Assembly (NCBI RefSeq): GCF_001263175.1 | Contig: NZ_CP012332.1 | Span: 924,001 to 988,000, forward strand | From: Vulgatibacter incomptus | GTDB taxonomy: Bacteria > Myxococcota > Myxococcia > Myxococcales > Vulgatibacteraceae | DNA: 64,000 bases | Reading direction: 5' to 3' | Shown: piece after piece, positions 34,546 to 43,218 of the stretch | Position numbering within the stretch: the first letter of the stretch is position 1 | Layout of the letters: the number at the start of each line of letters is the position of its first letter | The notes under the pieces: model-generated | Database searches by the model: none | What the model saw: the letters and a program-made list of their open reading frames with translations, nothing else | Told to the model about the DNA's origin: nothing | Translations under genes and position numbers: made by a program

Positions 34546-35583
34546 ATGAATGAGCGGGTCGGAGTCATCGGCGCGTCGGGCTACTCGGGGATCGAGCTGA
34601 CGCGCATCCTGGCGGGTCATCCCGGCGTTCGCCTGATCCTGGCGTCGAGCGATCGCTGGGCGGGCGAGCGCGTGGAAGAGGCCTCCCGGATCGCCGGGCG
34701 GGAGCTCCGCTACGTGGATCTGGCCCAGGCCGAGCGCCTCGCCGCCGAGTGCGACGTGCTCTTCCTCGCCACGCCGGCGGACGCGTCCCTGCGGCTCGCC
34801 CCCGCGCTCCTCGAGCAGGGCTGCCGGGTGATCGACCTCTCCGGCGCGTTCCGCATCGATGATTCGGCGGCCTTCGAGCGCTTCTACGGCCTCACCGCTT
34901 CGAACCTCCAGTCCAGCGCCGTCTACGGCCTCCCCGAGCTCTTCCGCAACCGGGTCCACGGCGCGCGCCTGGTGGCGAACCCCGGCTGCTATCCCACCGC
35001 GGCCTCCCTCGCCCTGGCGCCGCTCCTCCGCGAGGAGCTCCTCGAGCCCGACCTGATCGTGAACGCCGCCTCCGGCGTGACCGGCGCGGGGCGGACGGCG
35101 AAGGAGGATTTCAGCTTCGCCGAGGTCGCGGAGGACTTCCGCGCCTACAAGGTCCTGCGCCACCAGCACACGCCCGAGATCGAGCAGACGCTGTCGGGCT
35201 GCGCCGGCAGCGCGGTGAACGTCACCTTCACGCCGCACCTCCTCCCGATCCGCCGCGGGATCCTCTGCACCTCCTACGGCCGCCTCCGGCGCAAGGCCAC
35301 CTCGGAAGAGCTCCGCGCGCTCCTCGAAGAGGCCTGGCACGACGAGCCCTTCGTCGACGTGGCTCCTTCGCCGGACCAGGTCTCGCTCCACCGCGTGGTC
35401 GGCACCAACCGCTGCCTCGTCGGCGTCGCCTGCGAGCCCGAGGTCGGCGGCAGGGTGGTGGTCGTCTCCGCCATCGACAACCTCGTGAAGGGCGCCGCCG
35501 GCCAGGCGGTCCAGAACCTCAACCTCCTCCTCGGCTTCGACGAATCGACGGGCCTGTCCGGCCTTCGAGGCTTCCACCCATGA
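34546..35583 (+). CDS. argC: N-acetyl-gamma-glutamyl-phosphate reductase
   Basis: The protein is 345 aa from ATG 34546 (in-frame ATGs at 34516 and 34537 are upstream alternatives; none has a Shine-Dalgarno). It reduces N-acetylglutamyl phosphate with NADPH, the third step of arginine synthesis. Visible are the nucleotide motif GASGYSGIELTR, the catalytic cysteine in NPGCYPTA, and SGVTGAGR. It is the first gene of the arginine operon. Its TGA overlaps the ATG of the fused argJB gene (ATGA), implying translational coupling. Confidence 0.96.
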   Translation: MNERVGVIGASGYSGIELTRILAGHPGVRLILASSDRWAGERVEEASRIAGRELRYVDLAQAERLAAECDVLFLATPADASLRLAPALLEQGCRVIDLSGAFRIDDSAAFERFYGLTASNLQSSAVYGLPELFRNRVHGARLVANPGCYPTAASLALAPLLREELLEPDLIVNAASGVTGAGRTAKEDFSFAEVAEDFRAYKVLRHQHTPEIEQTLSGCAGSAVNVTFTPHLLPIRRGILCTSYGRLRRKATSEELRALLEEAWHDEPFVDVAPSPDQVSLHRVVGTNRCLVGVACEPEVGGRVVVVSAIDNLVKGAAGQAVQNLNLLLGFDESTGLSGLRGFHP

Positions 35584-37697
35584 ATCTCCCCCTCGGTTTC
35601 ACGTTCTCCGGCGTCCCCTGCGGCATCAAGCCCCACCGCCGGGACCTCGCCCTCGTGGCGAGCGACGTCCCATGCGCCGCCGCCGGCGTCTTCACCGTGA
35701 ACAAGGCGAAGGCCGCTCCCGTGCTCGACGCCGAGGCGAGGCTCCCCTCCGCCGGCGTTCGCGCCGTGGTGATCAACGCCGGCAACGCCAACGCCCTCAC
35801 CGGCAGCGCGGGCCCCGCCGCCGTGGCGCAGGTGCACGCTGCCATCGCCGAGGCGCTCGGCGTCTCTCCGGAGGCCGTGCTCTCCGCCTCCACCGGCGTC
35901 ATCGGCGTGCCGCTCCCCGCGCAGAAGATCGTCGCCGCCGCCCCGGCCCTCGTCGCCGATCTCAAGGCCGACGCCCAGCCCGCGGCCGAGGCGATCATGA
36001 CCACCGACACCCGGAAGAAGCTCGCTTCGCGGGTGGTGCACCTGGGCGGCGCCGAGGTCACGATCGCGGCGATCTGCAAGGGCTCGGGGATGATCGCCCC
36101 CCAGCTCGCGACCATGATCTCGGTGATCACCACCGACTGCGCGATCGCGCCCGAGCTCCTCGCCGGCGCGCTGCGGACGGCGGTGAAGCCGACGTTCAAC
36201 CGGCTCACCGTCGACGACGACATGAGCACCAACGACGCCGTCTTCGCCATGGCGAACGGCATGGCGGGCAACGCGCCCCTCGAGGCGGGGAGCGCGGACC
36301 TCGCGCTCTTCACCGAGGCCCTCTCGTCGCTCTGCGAGGAGCTCGCCAAAGAGATCGCCGCGGACGGCGAGGGCGCCACCAAGCGCCTCGAGATCCGTGT
36401 GAACGGCGCGCCCGACGAGGCGATCGCCGAGGACGTAGCCAAGGCGATCGCGGGCTCCTCCCTGGTGAAGGCGGCGATCTTCGGCGCCGATCCCAACTGG
36501 GGCCGCATCCTCTCCACCGTCGGCGCCCGCGCGGGCTCCCAGGGCTTCGCGATCGATCCCTACGGCGCGAGCGTGAAGATCCAGGACCTCGTCGTGTACG
36601 ACGGCGCCCCCGCCGACGCGGACAAGACGATCCTCAAGGCGCGGATGCGCGAGCCCGAGGTGAAGGTCGACGTCGAGCTCCGCGCCGGCGCCGCCTCCGC
36701 CACCGCCTGGGGCTGCGACCTCTCCTACGACTACGTGAAGATCAACGCGGACTACACCTCGCTGATCGTGCAGACCCCCACCGGCGGCGTGGCCAAGGAC
36801 GAGCGGCTCTCCAACTACAGCCCCGCGTTCAAGGTCTCCCTCCTCGTGGAGGCCCTCGGCTACATCTCGCGCTTCAAGGGCCAGCGCTGCGTCATCAAGT
36901 ACGGCGGCGCGGCCATGACCCGCGAGTCGCTGAAGCGCTCCTTCTGCGAGGACATCCTCCTCCTGCGCTCCGTCGGCCTCTGCCCGATCGTGGTGCACGG
37001 CGGCGGCCCCGACATCACCCGCGCTCTCGAGAAGATGGGCGGCACCGCCGAGTTCATCGACGGCCAGCGCGTCACCCATGCCTCGGATCTCAAGGTTGTG
37101 GAGATGGTGCTCACCGGCTCCATCAACACCGAGCTCGTGACGCTCCTCAACCAGCGCGGCGCAAACGCCGTGGGCCTCTCCGGCAAGGACGCGGCGCTCC
37201 TCGAGGCCAAGAAGCTCGTGCGCGAGGACGGCAAGGACCTGGGGCAGGTGGGCGAGCTCACCAAGGTGAACGCGAACCTCCTCGAGCTGTTGCTGCAGCG
37301 GGACTACGTGCCCGTGATCTCGCCGGTGGGCCTGGGCGAGGGCGGCCACGGCTACAACCTCAACGCCGACGTGGTGGCCGCAGGCGTCGCCGCCGCGGTG
37401 GGCGCGAGCAAGCTCATCTACCTGAGCGACGTGCCGGGGATCCTGGACGGCGGCGAGCTCGTCAGCGAGCTGAACGCCCGCACCCTCCGCGAGGAGCTGA
37501 ATTCCGGCAAGATCTCCGGCGGGATGACCGTGAAGGCGCGCTCGATTCTGCGCGCGCTAGAGGGCGGCGTCAGCGACGTCCACGTGATCGACGGGCGCAC
37601 GCCCCACAGCGTGATCGCCGAGCTCTTCACCGAGCACGGCGTGGGTACGCTCATCCGCGCGGGGGAGGGTGACCCCTCCTTGAAACAGGTGGGCTGA
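35580..37697 (+). CDS. argJB: Fused glutamate N-acetyltransferase / acetylglutamate kinase (ArgJ-ArgB)
   Basis: The protein is 705 aa in one uninterrupted frame. Residues about 1-394 are ArgJ: INAGNANA, TRKK, the self-cleavage site around Thr178 (MIAPQLATMI), and the C-terminal DLSYDYVKINADYT. Residues about 416-705 are ArgB: CVIKYGGAAMTRE, VVHGGGPDI, GTAEFIDGQRVT, and the kinase C-terminus KARSILRALEGGVSDVHVIDG. Only about 20 residues separate them. ArgJ recycles the acetyl group from acetylornithine to glutamate and ArgB phosphorylates the product, which ArgC then reduces. The fusion may channel N-acetylglutamate. ArgJ normally self-cleaves at the Thr, so the mature form should be an ArgJ-alpha chain plus an ArgJ-beta-ArgB chain. 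A 14-nt gap leads to argR. Confidence 0.95.
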   Translation: MNLPLGFTFSGVPCGIKPHRRDLALVASDVPCAAAGVFTVNKAKAAPVLDAEARLPSAGVRAVVINAGNANALTGSAGPAAVAQVHAAIAEALGVSPEAVLSASTGVIGVPLPAQKIVAAAPALVADLKADAQPAAEAIMTTDTRKKLASRVVHLGGAEVTIAAICKGSGMIAPQLATMISVITTDCAIAPELLAGALRTAVKPTFNRLTVDDDMSTNDAVFAMANGMAGNAPLEAGSADLALFTEALSSLCEELAKEIAADGEGATKRLEIRVNGAPDEAIAEDVAKAIAGSSLVKAAIFGADPNWGRILSTVGARAGSQGFAIDPYGASVKIQDLVVYDGAPADADKTILKARMREPEVKVDVELRAGAASATAWGCDLSYDYVKINADYTSLIVQTPTGGVAKDERLSNYSPAFKVSLLVEALGYISRFKGQRCVIKYGGAAMTRESLKRSFCEDILLLRSVGLCPIVVHGGGPDITRALEKMGGTAEFIDGQRVTHASDLKVVEMVLTGSINTELVTLLNQRGANAVGLSGKDAALLEAKKLVREDGKDLGQVGELTKVNANLLELLLQRDYVPVISPVGLGEGGHGYNLNADVVAAGVAAAVGASKLIYLSDVPGILDGGELVSELNARTLREELNSGKISGGMTVKARSILRALEGGVSDVHVIDGRTPHSVIAELFTEHGVGTLIRAGEGDPSLKQVG

Positions 37698-37711
37698 ACC
37701 TAGGAGGACGA

Positions 37712-38179
37712 ATGGCCGAGGCAGGACTCGAGGCGCGCAGGAGCGCCATCCGCCACATCATCCGCACCCAGCGGGTCGGGACCCAGGAGGAGCTGCGGCA
37801 GCTCCTCGTCGAGAGCGGCTACGACGTGACCCAGGCCACGCTCTCGCGGGACCTGGCGCGGCTCAAGGCGCGGCGGGTCTCGCTGCCGGAGGGCGGCGGG
37901 ATCTACGAGCTCGACGAGCTGCGGGCCCCCGACGATCCCGAGGAGCTCGTACAGGCGGGAGAGTTCGTCAACGGCCTCGACTCCAACGAATTCCTCGTCG
38001 TGGTCCACACCCGGCCCGGCGCCGCCTCGGCGGTGGCCCTCGCCCTCGACAAGGCCCGGCTCCCCCTCCTGCTCGGGACCATCGCCGGCGACGACACGAT
38101 CTTCCTCGCTCCGGCCCGGCGCATCCGGGCCGAGAAACTCCTGCAGCACCTCGCGTCTCTTTGGAAGAAAGGCAGTTAG
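37712..38179 (+). CDS. argR: Arginine repressor ArgR
   Basis: The protein is 155 aa with a perfect AGGAGG at 37702-37707. It has an N-terminal winged helix (VTQATLSRDLARLKARRV) and a C-terminal arginine-binding hexamerisation domain (GTIAGDDTIFLAP, with the paired Asp that bind arginine). ArgR hexamers with arginine repress biosynthesis genes by binding ARG boxes. The gene lies inside the operon it should control, so autoregulation is expected. argG starts 2 nt downstream. Confidence 0.95.
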   Translation: MAEAGLEARRSAIRHIIRTQRVGTQEELRQLLVESGYDVTQATLSRDLARLKARRVSLPEGGGIYELDELRAPDDPEELVQAGEFVNGLDSNEFLVVVHTRPGAASAVALALDKARLPLLLGTIAGDDTIFLAPARRIRAEKLLQHLASLWKKGS

Positions 38180-38181
38180 CA

Positions 38182-39381
38182 ATGGCAAAGCAGAAGATCG
38201 TCCTCGCGTACTCGGGCGGCCTCGACACCTCGGTGCTCGTGCGGATCCTGGGCGAGGAATATGGATACGACGTGATCGCCTGCCACGTGGACGTGGGCGA
38301 GGCGCGCGACAAGGACCTGGTGATCGCGCGGGCGAAGAAGGCCGGCGCCGTCGCCGTCGAGGTCGCCGCGGCGCAGGACGAGTTCGCTCGGGACTTCTGC
38401 TTCCCGGCCCTCCAGGCCAACGCGATGTACGAGGGGATCTACCCCCTCTCCGCCGCTCTCTCGCGGCCGCTGATCTCCAAGCACCTCGTGGCCGCCGCCC
38501 GCAAGCACGGCGCCACCGCCGTCGCCCACGGCTCCACCGGCAAGGGCAACGATCAGGTCCGCTTCGACCTCGCGGTGAAGGGCCTCGCTCCCGACCTCAA
38601 GATCGTGGCGCCCCAGCGCGAGCGGAACATCACCCGCGACGCCGCGATCGAGTACGCCGCGAAGCACGACATCGAGATCCCCGCCACCAAGAAGAGCCCC
38701 TTCAGCGTCGACGAGAACCTCTGGGGCCGCAGCATCGAGGGCGGCGTCCTCGAGGATCCGAACCAGGAGCCTCCCGAGGAGGCCTTTGCCTGGACCAAGA
38801 GCTGGAAGGACGCGCCGAACGAGCCCGCCTATCTGGAGATCGGCTTCGAGGCCGGCAAGCCGGTGAGCGTGAACGGCCAGGCCATGGGCCCCGCCGCCCT
38901 CATCCATGAGGTTGGCCGGGTAGCCGGCGAGAACGGCGTCGGCCGCATCGACCTCATGGAGAACCGCGTCGTCGGCATCAAGAGCCGCGAGCTCTACGAG
39001 TGCCCGGCCGCGGTGGTGCTCATCGCCGCCCACAAGGACCTCGAGCGCTTCACCACCCTGGGCATGTCGCACCGGGTGAAGGCGATGCTCGACACCAAGT
39101 TCGCCGAGCTCATCTACGAGGGCTTCTGGTTCTCGCCGTACCGCGATGCGCTCCAGGCCTTCAACGACGCCCACGATCGCACCGTCACCGGCACCGTGCG
39201 CGTGCGCCTCTTCAAGGGCCACTGCCAGGTGGTCGGCCGCAAGTCGGAGAACGGCATCTACAACCACGCCCTCTCCACCTACGGCGTAGACGACGCCTTC
39301 GATCACCGCGCGGCGGAGGGCTTCATCAAGCTCGTGGGGCTCCAGCTCCAGGAGTACAGCCGCCTCCACTCCGAGAAGTAA
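38182..39381 (+). CDS. argG: Argininosuccinate synthase
   Basis: The protein is 399 aa from ATG 38182 (an upstream in-frame start at 38161 is inside argR and unlikely). It condenses citrulline and aspartate with ATP. Motifs are IVLAYSGGLDTSVL (PP-loop), HGSTGKGNDQVRF and the middle PFSVDENLWGRSIEGG. Its 400-aa length is typical. It is coupled to argR (2-nt gap); a 100-nt gap without a clear regulatory site leads to argH. Confidence 0.97.
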   Translation: MAKQKIVLAYSGGLDTSVLVRILGEEYGYDVIACHVDVGEARDKDLVIARAKKAGAVAVEVAAAQDEFARDFCFPALQANAMYEGIYPLSAALSRPLISKHLVAAARKHGATAVAHGSTGKGNDQVRFDLAVKGLAPDLKIVAPQRERNITRDAAIEYAAKHDIEIPATKKSPFSVDENLWGRSIEGGVLEDPNQEPPEEAFAWTKSWKDAPNEPAYLEIGFEAGKPVSVNGQAMGPAALIHEVGRVAGENGVGRIDLMENRVVGIKSRELYECPAAVVLIAAHKDLERFTTLGMSHRVKAMLDTKFAELIYEGFWFSPYRDALQAFNDAHDRTVTGTVRVRLFKGHCQVVGRKSENGIYNHALSTYGVDDAFDHRAAEGFIKLVGLQLQEYSRLHSEK

Positions 39382-39481
39382 CCAGTCTCACTCGTGCCGG
39401 GCGTCGCCGAGAGCGGCGCCTGGTTCGCGGCCTCGGCGCTTCCCCGCGCCGGGGCTCGCTGAAGTCGATTTGAGGAAGCAC

Positions 39482-40924
39482 ATGATCGCCAAGACCGCCG
39501 CCGCAGGGGGCCCCGGCCTCCACCCGGAGATGCTCGCCTTCTCGAGCTCCCTCGACCTCGACATCGCGCTGCTGCGCGAGGACCTCCTGGGGAGCCTCGC
39601 CCACCTGACGATGCTGTCGCGCTGCGGGATCATCCCGCGCGAAGCGGCTGCCGAGCTCAAGGCCGGTCTCCTCTCCATCCGCCGCGCCGCGGACGACGGC
39701 ACCCTCGAGCTCCCCGCCGAGGAAGACGTCCACATGGCCGTCGAGGCCTGGCTCCACGCCAACGTCGGCGCCGCCGCGGGCCTCCTCCACACCGGCCGCT
39801 CCCGCAACGATCAGGTCGCCGTCGACCTCAAGCTCCACGTTCGCGAGCAGGTCCTCGTCATCCGCGAGGCGCTGGCCAGGCTCGTCCTCCTGCTCGTCGA
39901 GCGCGCCGAGGGCGGCCTCGAGACGCTGCTGCCCGCCTACACCCACCGGCAGCGCGCCCAGCCCGTCAGCCTCGCGTACTGGTACGCCTCCTACGCGGCC
40001 ATGGTCGTCCGCGACCTCGACGCCTTCGCCTTCGTGCAGGATCAGGTCGACTCCATGCCCCTCGGCGTCGGCGCAATCGCTGGCACCACGCTCCCGAACG
40101 ATCGCGAGATCCTCCGCGGGCTCCTGGGCTTTACGCGGATCACGGTGAACGGTCTCGACACCGTGGGTGACCGCGACTTCGCCCTCGACTACGCCTACGC
40201 CGCCGCGCGCTTCCTCCTGCACGCCAGCCGCCTCTCCACCGACCTCGTCGACTTCACCTCCGCCGAGTTCGGCTTCGCCAAGCTCGACGACGAGATCGCC
40301 TGCGGCTCCAGCATGATGCCGCAGAAGAAGAACCCCGACGCCTTCGAGCTCGTCCGCGGCAAGAGCGGCAAGGCCGTCGGCAACCTCGTCAACCTCCTCG
40401 TCACGGTCAAGGGCCTCCCCGGCGGCTACAACCGCGACCTGCAGGAGGATCGCGGCCCCCTCCTCGAGACCGGCAAGCTCGTCCGCGGCGTCGCCTCGAT
40501 CCTCCAGCTCGCGCTCCCGCGCGTTCACTTCCAGCCCGAGCGCTGCCTCGCCGCCCTCGAGGCCGACGCCACCCAGGCCACCGATCTCGCGGAGGCGCTC
40601 GTGAAGAAGGGCCTTCCCTTCCGCACCGCCTACCAGGCCGTGGGCAAGCTCGTCCGCGCCTGCCAGGAGCGCGGCCTGCCCCTCGGCAGCGCCACCCCCG
40701 AGCTCGCCGCCAGCGTCGACCCCGTCTTCGACGCGGCCACCCTCGAGGCCGCGAGCATCAAGGGCGCACTCGCCCGCAAGCAGAGCGCCGGAAGCACCGG
40801 CCTCGAGCCCGTGCGGGCCCAGCTCGCCCAGCTCCGTGCCCGCGCCGACGCCGAGCTCGGCGCCGTTGCGAAGCTGCCGCGCCTCGACGCGCTCTTCGCG
40901 TCGCTCGAAGCCGCGGCGCTCTGA
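39482..40924 (+). CDS. argH: Argininosuccinate lyase
   Basis: The protein is 480 aa from ATG 39482 with GAGGAAG closely upstream. It splits argininosuccinate into arginine and fumarate. The fumarase/aspartase superfamily signature GSSMMPQKKNPD is intact, as are HTGRSRNDQV and the YTHRQRAQPVS segment. It ends the operon. argA/argD/argF-type genes are not in the window and must lie elsewhere. The gene is extremely C-rich at third positions. Confidence 0.97.
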   Translation: MIAKTAAAGGPGLHPEMLAFSSSLDLDIALLREDLLGSLAHLTMLSRCGIIPREAAAELKAGLLSIRRAADDGTLELPAEEDVHMAVEAWLHANVGAAAGLLHTGRSRNDQVAVDLKLHVREQVLVIREALARLVLLLVERAEGGLETLLPAYTHRQRAQPVSLAYWYASYAAMVVRDLDAFAFVQDQVDSMPLGVGAIAGTTLPNDREILRGLLGFTRITVNGLDTVGDRDFALDYAYAAARFLLHASRLSTDLVDFTSAEFGFAKLDDEIACGSSMMPQKKNPDAFELVRGKSGKAVGNLVNLLVTVKGLPGGYNRDLQEDRGPLLETGKLVRGVASILQLALPRVHFQPERCLAALEADATQATDLAEALVKKGLPFRTAYQAVGKLVRACQERGLPLGSATPELAASVDPVFDAATLEAASIKGALARKQSAGSTGLEPVRAQLAQLRARADAELGAVAKLPRLDALFASLEAAAL

Positions 40925-41058
40925 GAGTCGGTTCGCAGTGCCGAATGGCGGATCCTCCTCCTGCGACGGTCGATTGCCTCCAGGTCGCCGAGCCCCCCGG
41001 GATTGCAGACCGATCCGATGTGATAGCCTGAGGCGAATATCCGAAAGGGGGCTCGGAG

Positions 41059-41733
41059 ATGAGGATTGCAACCGTTGCCTTGGTAGGAGTCGTGGCGAGC
41101 GCGGGGTGCGTGGGGAATCTCTTCGGAGATGACACGAACCACCAGTGCTACAAGCGCTACACGCTGACACAGCCGCTGGCTGCCTGCGAGGCTGGCGTCG
41201 AACAGAGCCTCCCGAACGTCGCCCTGGGTTTCGACAAGCGCTTCTTCGAGCGGGACCCGCAGGCCGCAGTCGTTGCATCCGTCTCGGGGAGCTCGATGGT
41301 CGTGGAAGGTCCCTGGAACACGCCCTACACGTTCACCTGGTTCGAGTCGCTGGAGGACATGTTCCAGCCCGGCGACGAGATCGACGTGTCCGGCGATCTG
41401 GAATGGCACGTAGTCGTCGGCCCGCGGTTTACGGTCGCCCAGTCGAGCATCGGCGCCTTCTCACCGCAGACGCCCGGTCGCCCTGTCGAGGACGGACCCG
41501 AGGTCGATTACGTCCCGACGTGTCAGACCAGCAGCTCCGATCCGGTGTGGGGGGTCGAGGCGACGCTGGGAGACGATCGCGTCGACGTCGCCCAGGGCAC
41601 GCGCGGCTCCATCGGTGAGTGGGAGATCCTCTTCCACGGCGCGATCTCTTCGCCCGGCTCGAGCACAGCCTGCTTGGTCGCGGAGGGCAACTTCCAGGCG
41701 ATGGTGTCCGCGTGGCGGGCGAACGATCCGTAG
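41059..41733 (+). CDS. Lipoprotein of unknown function
   Basis: The protein is 224 aa with AAAGGGGG about 7 nt before the ATG. It has a lipoprotein signal with lipobox SAGC. The mature domain holds four cysteines and beta-strand-like segments. GC is a little lower than in the neighbours, and the codon use is less biased than in the arginine operon, as is common for lineage-specific surface proteins. No family is recognised. Single gene, convergent with the membrane-protein gene at 41776. Confidence 0.75.
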   Translation: MRIATVALVGVVASAGCVGNLFGDDTNHQCYKRYTLTQPLAACEAGVEQSLPNVALGFDKRFFERDPQAAVVASVSGSSMVVEGPWNTPYTFTWFESLEDMFQPGDEIDVSGDLEWHVVVGPRFTVAQSSIGAFSPQTPGRPVEDGPEVDYVPTCQTSSSDPVWGVEATLGDDRVDVAQGTRGSIGEWEILFHGAISSPGSSTACLVAEGNFQAMVSAWRANDP

Positions 41734-41775
41734 CTGCTGGACTCGAACCGCGGGGATGAAGCTCTCGGCGGGCGA

Positions 41776-42249
41776 TCAGCGCTGGGGCGCGAGTCCCGGC
41801 GCCTGACCGGGAGCATTCGCGCGGGCCGACGCCTGTTGCTTGCGCACCGCGCCGACCACCAGCAATGCCGAAATCAGCGTCGCCATCACGCCCGGGCCCG
41901 CGAAGAAGTACTTCCAGCTCAGGAGCGCATTGGCAGCCTGGCTTCCAACGAGCGCCCAGGCGATGCCCGACACCACGGGCCAGCTCTCCGGCTTAACGCC
42001 ATCGAGCTTCCAGGCGGTGAACGCGGAGAAGAGCAGGAACACCGACGTCAGGATCCCGAAGCCGAACCAGAAGCCGTACCAGGTGGCGTCCGAGCCGTTG
42101 AAGTCGAAGTGAACGGTCTTCATAGAGCCGAAGACCGCATCCGCCTCCGGACCCATGCTCGCCTCGGAGAACATGCCGCCGACCGTGTGTCCGGTGAAGA
42201 AGAGCACGAGCAGAACGGAGGCGGCGCGGAACCAGGTGATGTGTTTCAT
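41776..42249 (-). CDS. Four-helix integral membrane protein
   Basis: The protein is 157 aa with four transmembrane helices at about 8-28, 58-80, 90-112 and 117-138. It has a conserved-looking HTVGGMF in the first loop and HFDFNGSDATWYGFWFGFG before helix two. The layout resembles small uncharacterised membrane families of about 150 aa. No catalytic motif is seen. It follows the methyltransferase gene by 15 nt and is probably cotranscribed with it. Confidence 0.75.
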   Translation of the reverse strand: MKHITWFRAASVLLVLFFTGHTVGGMFSEASMGPEADAVFGSMKTVHFDFNGSDATWYGFWFGFGILTSVFLLFSAFTAWKLDGVKPESWPVVSGIAWALVGSQAANALLSWKYFFAGPGVMATLISALLVVGAVRKQQASARANAPGQAPGLAPQR

Positions 42250-42264
42250 CGTTTTCCCTCTTGC

Positions 42265-42888
42265 TCAGCTCGCCCGCACGAAGCGGTAGCCGATACCCCG
42301 GACGACAGGTCCGAACGGCAGCGGCGTCTCGAAGTCGACCACCTCGGTGTGCGTCGGAATCAGCTCCGGGGCGAAGATCTTCCGGATGGTCGCCTCGGAG
42401 CGGCGACGGGGCCCGATGGGGCGCCAGTCGAACGCGTGCCGCTTTCCCCAATGGCCGAGGACGAGCTCACCGCCCGGTGCGAGCCATCGGAGCACCTGTC
42501 GCTTGTAGACGGCGACGCTGCCCCCGACCAGCGAGTGGAGGCATCCGGAGTCGAGCACTACGTCGAAGGGGCGCTCCGGCGCGTAGTCGAAGAGGTCGGC
42601 GCAGACGAACTCGACCGCCACGCCCTTCTTCGCGGCCAGCGCCCGGCCCATATCGAGGGCCTCGGGGAAGAGGTCGAGCGCCGTGACCTCCATGCCCCTC
42701 TCCGCCATCCAGACCGCGAAGGCGCCGGTTCCGCAGCCGACGTCCAGCACGCGGCCTCGTCCGTTCCGCGCCTCGATGGCGTCGATCAGGACGCCCTCTG
42801 GCTCGTCCCGATGCCAAGGGACGAGCTCCGGCCGGCCATTCGCCTGCCGGTAAAATTTTTGCATCACGAGCTTCGCCATTGCGCTCAT
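42265..42888 (-). CDS. Class I SAM-dependent methyltransferase
   Basis: The protein is 207 aa from ATG 42888; AAAGGAG sits about 8 nt upstream, and ATG 42879 is an in-frame alternative. The Rossmann-like methyltransferase fold has motif I VLDVGCGTGAFAVWMAE, an acidic end of strand two (ALDLFPEAL), motif FVCADLFDY and motif IV DVVLDSGCLHSL. Its size and the HxL after motif IV resemble thiopurine/tellurite-type methyltransferases. Substrate unknown. It heads a two-gene operon with the membrane protein. Confidence 0.88.
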   Translation of the reverse strand: MSAMAKLVMQKFYRQANGRPELVPWHRDEPEGVLIDAIEARNGRGRVLDVGCGTGAFAVWMAERGMEVTALDLFPEALDMGRALAAKKGVAVEFVCADLFDYAPERPFDVVLDSGCLHSLVGGSVAVYKRQVLRWLAPGGELVLGHWGKRHAFDWRPIGPRRRSEATIRKIFAPELIPTHTEVVDFETPLPFGPVVRGIGYRFVRAS

Positions 42889-43215
42889 GTCGAACTCCTT
42901 TGGAGCGCGAAGTGAAACACGTGCGAGCGGTGATTCGCAACGTCGATGGTGCCCGGCCGCAAAACCGAAGGAGGGGGGAACTTGGGGTGCCGGGCTTTCA
43001 AGTTCTTCCCGGGGAACGGCTTCGCGACAGATCTGTCATCAATTCGGACCTGTGAGGAACTGACTTACACTCATGGTTATCAATGAATTGCATGCGCGAT
43101 GTCGCGTGTTGAGCGCTGTGCCTCTGCGATGGAGCCCCTCGAGTTTGCGCATCGGTAGGGGTGGACGAGAGCATGGGGACGCCCCCGACGGTCGGGGGCT
43201 AGGAGGAATGCCCCC
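42889..43215. other. Intergenic region with lower-GC segment and structured Kazal leader
   Basis: 327 nt between the divergent methyltransferase and Kazal genes. The segment around 43030-43110 is clearly more A/T-rich than the surroundings and probably holds the Kazal promoter, though I cannot fix -35/-10 hexamers. The last 45 nt carry the leader hairpins described separately. No small gene is supported. Confidence 0.5.
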
Positions 43216-43218
43216 ATG
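43172..43218 (+). promoter_or_regulatory. Structured leader able to mask the Kazal start codon
   Basis: Three alternative pairings are visible. First, a 9-bp hairpin GCCCCCGAC/GTCGGGGGC (43181-43199). Second, GGGGGC (43194-43199) with GCCCCC (43210-43215), leaving the AGGAGG in a 10-nt loop. Third, CATGGGG (43172-43178) with CCCCATG (43212-43218), which includes the start codon. The first two are mutually exclusive. Translational control is inferred. Confidence 0.45.

Noticed and set aside
34508-34560. ARG box before argC
   Set aside because: Only a GCATA direct repeat and ATGCAT are present; no pair of TGAAT/ATTCA half-sites can be drawn, so I do not call an ArgR operator.
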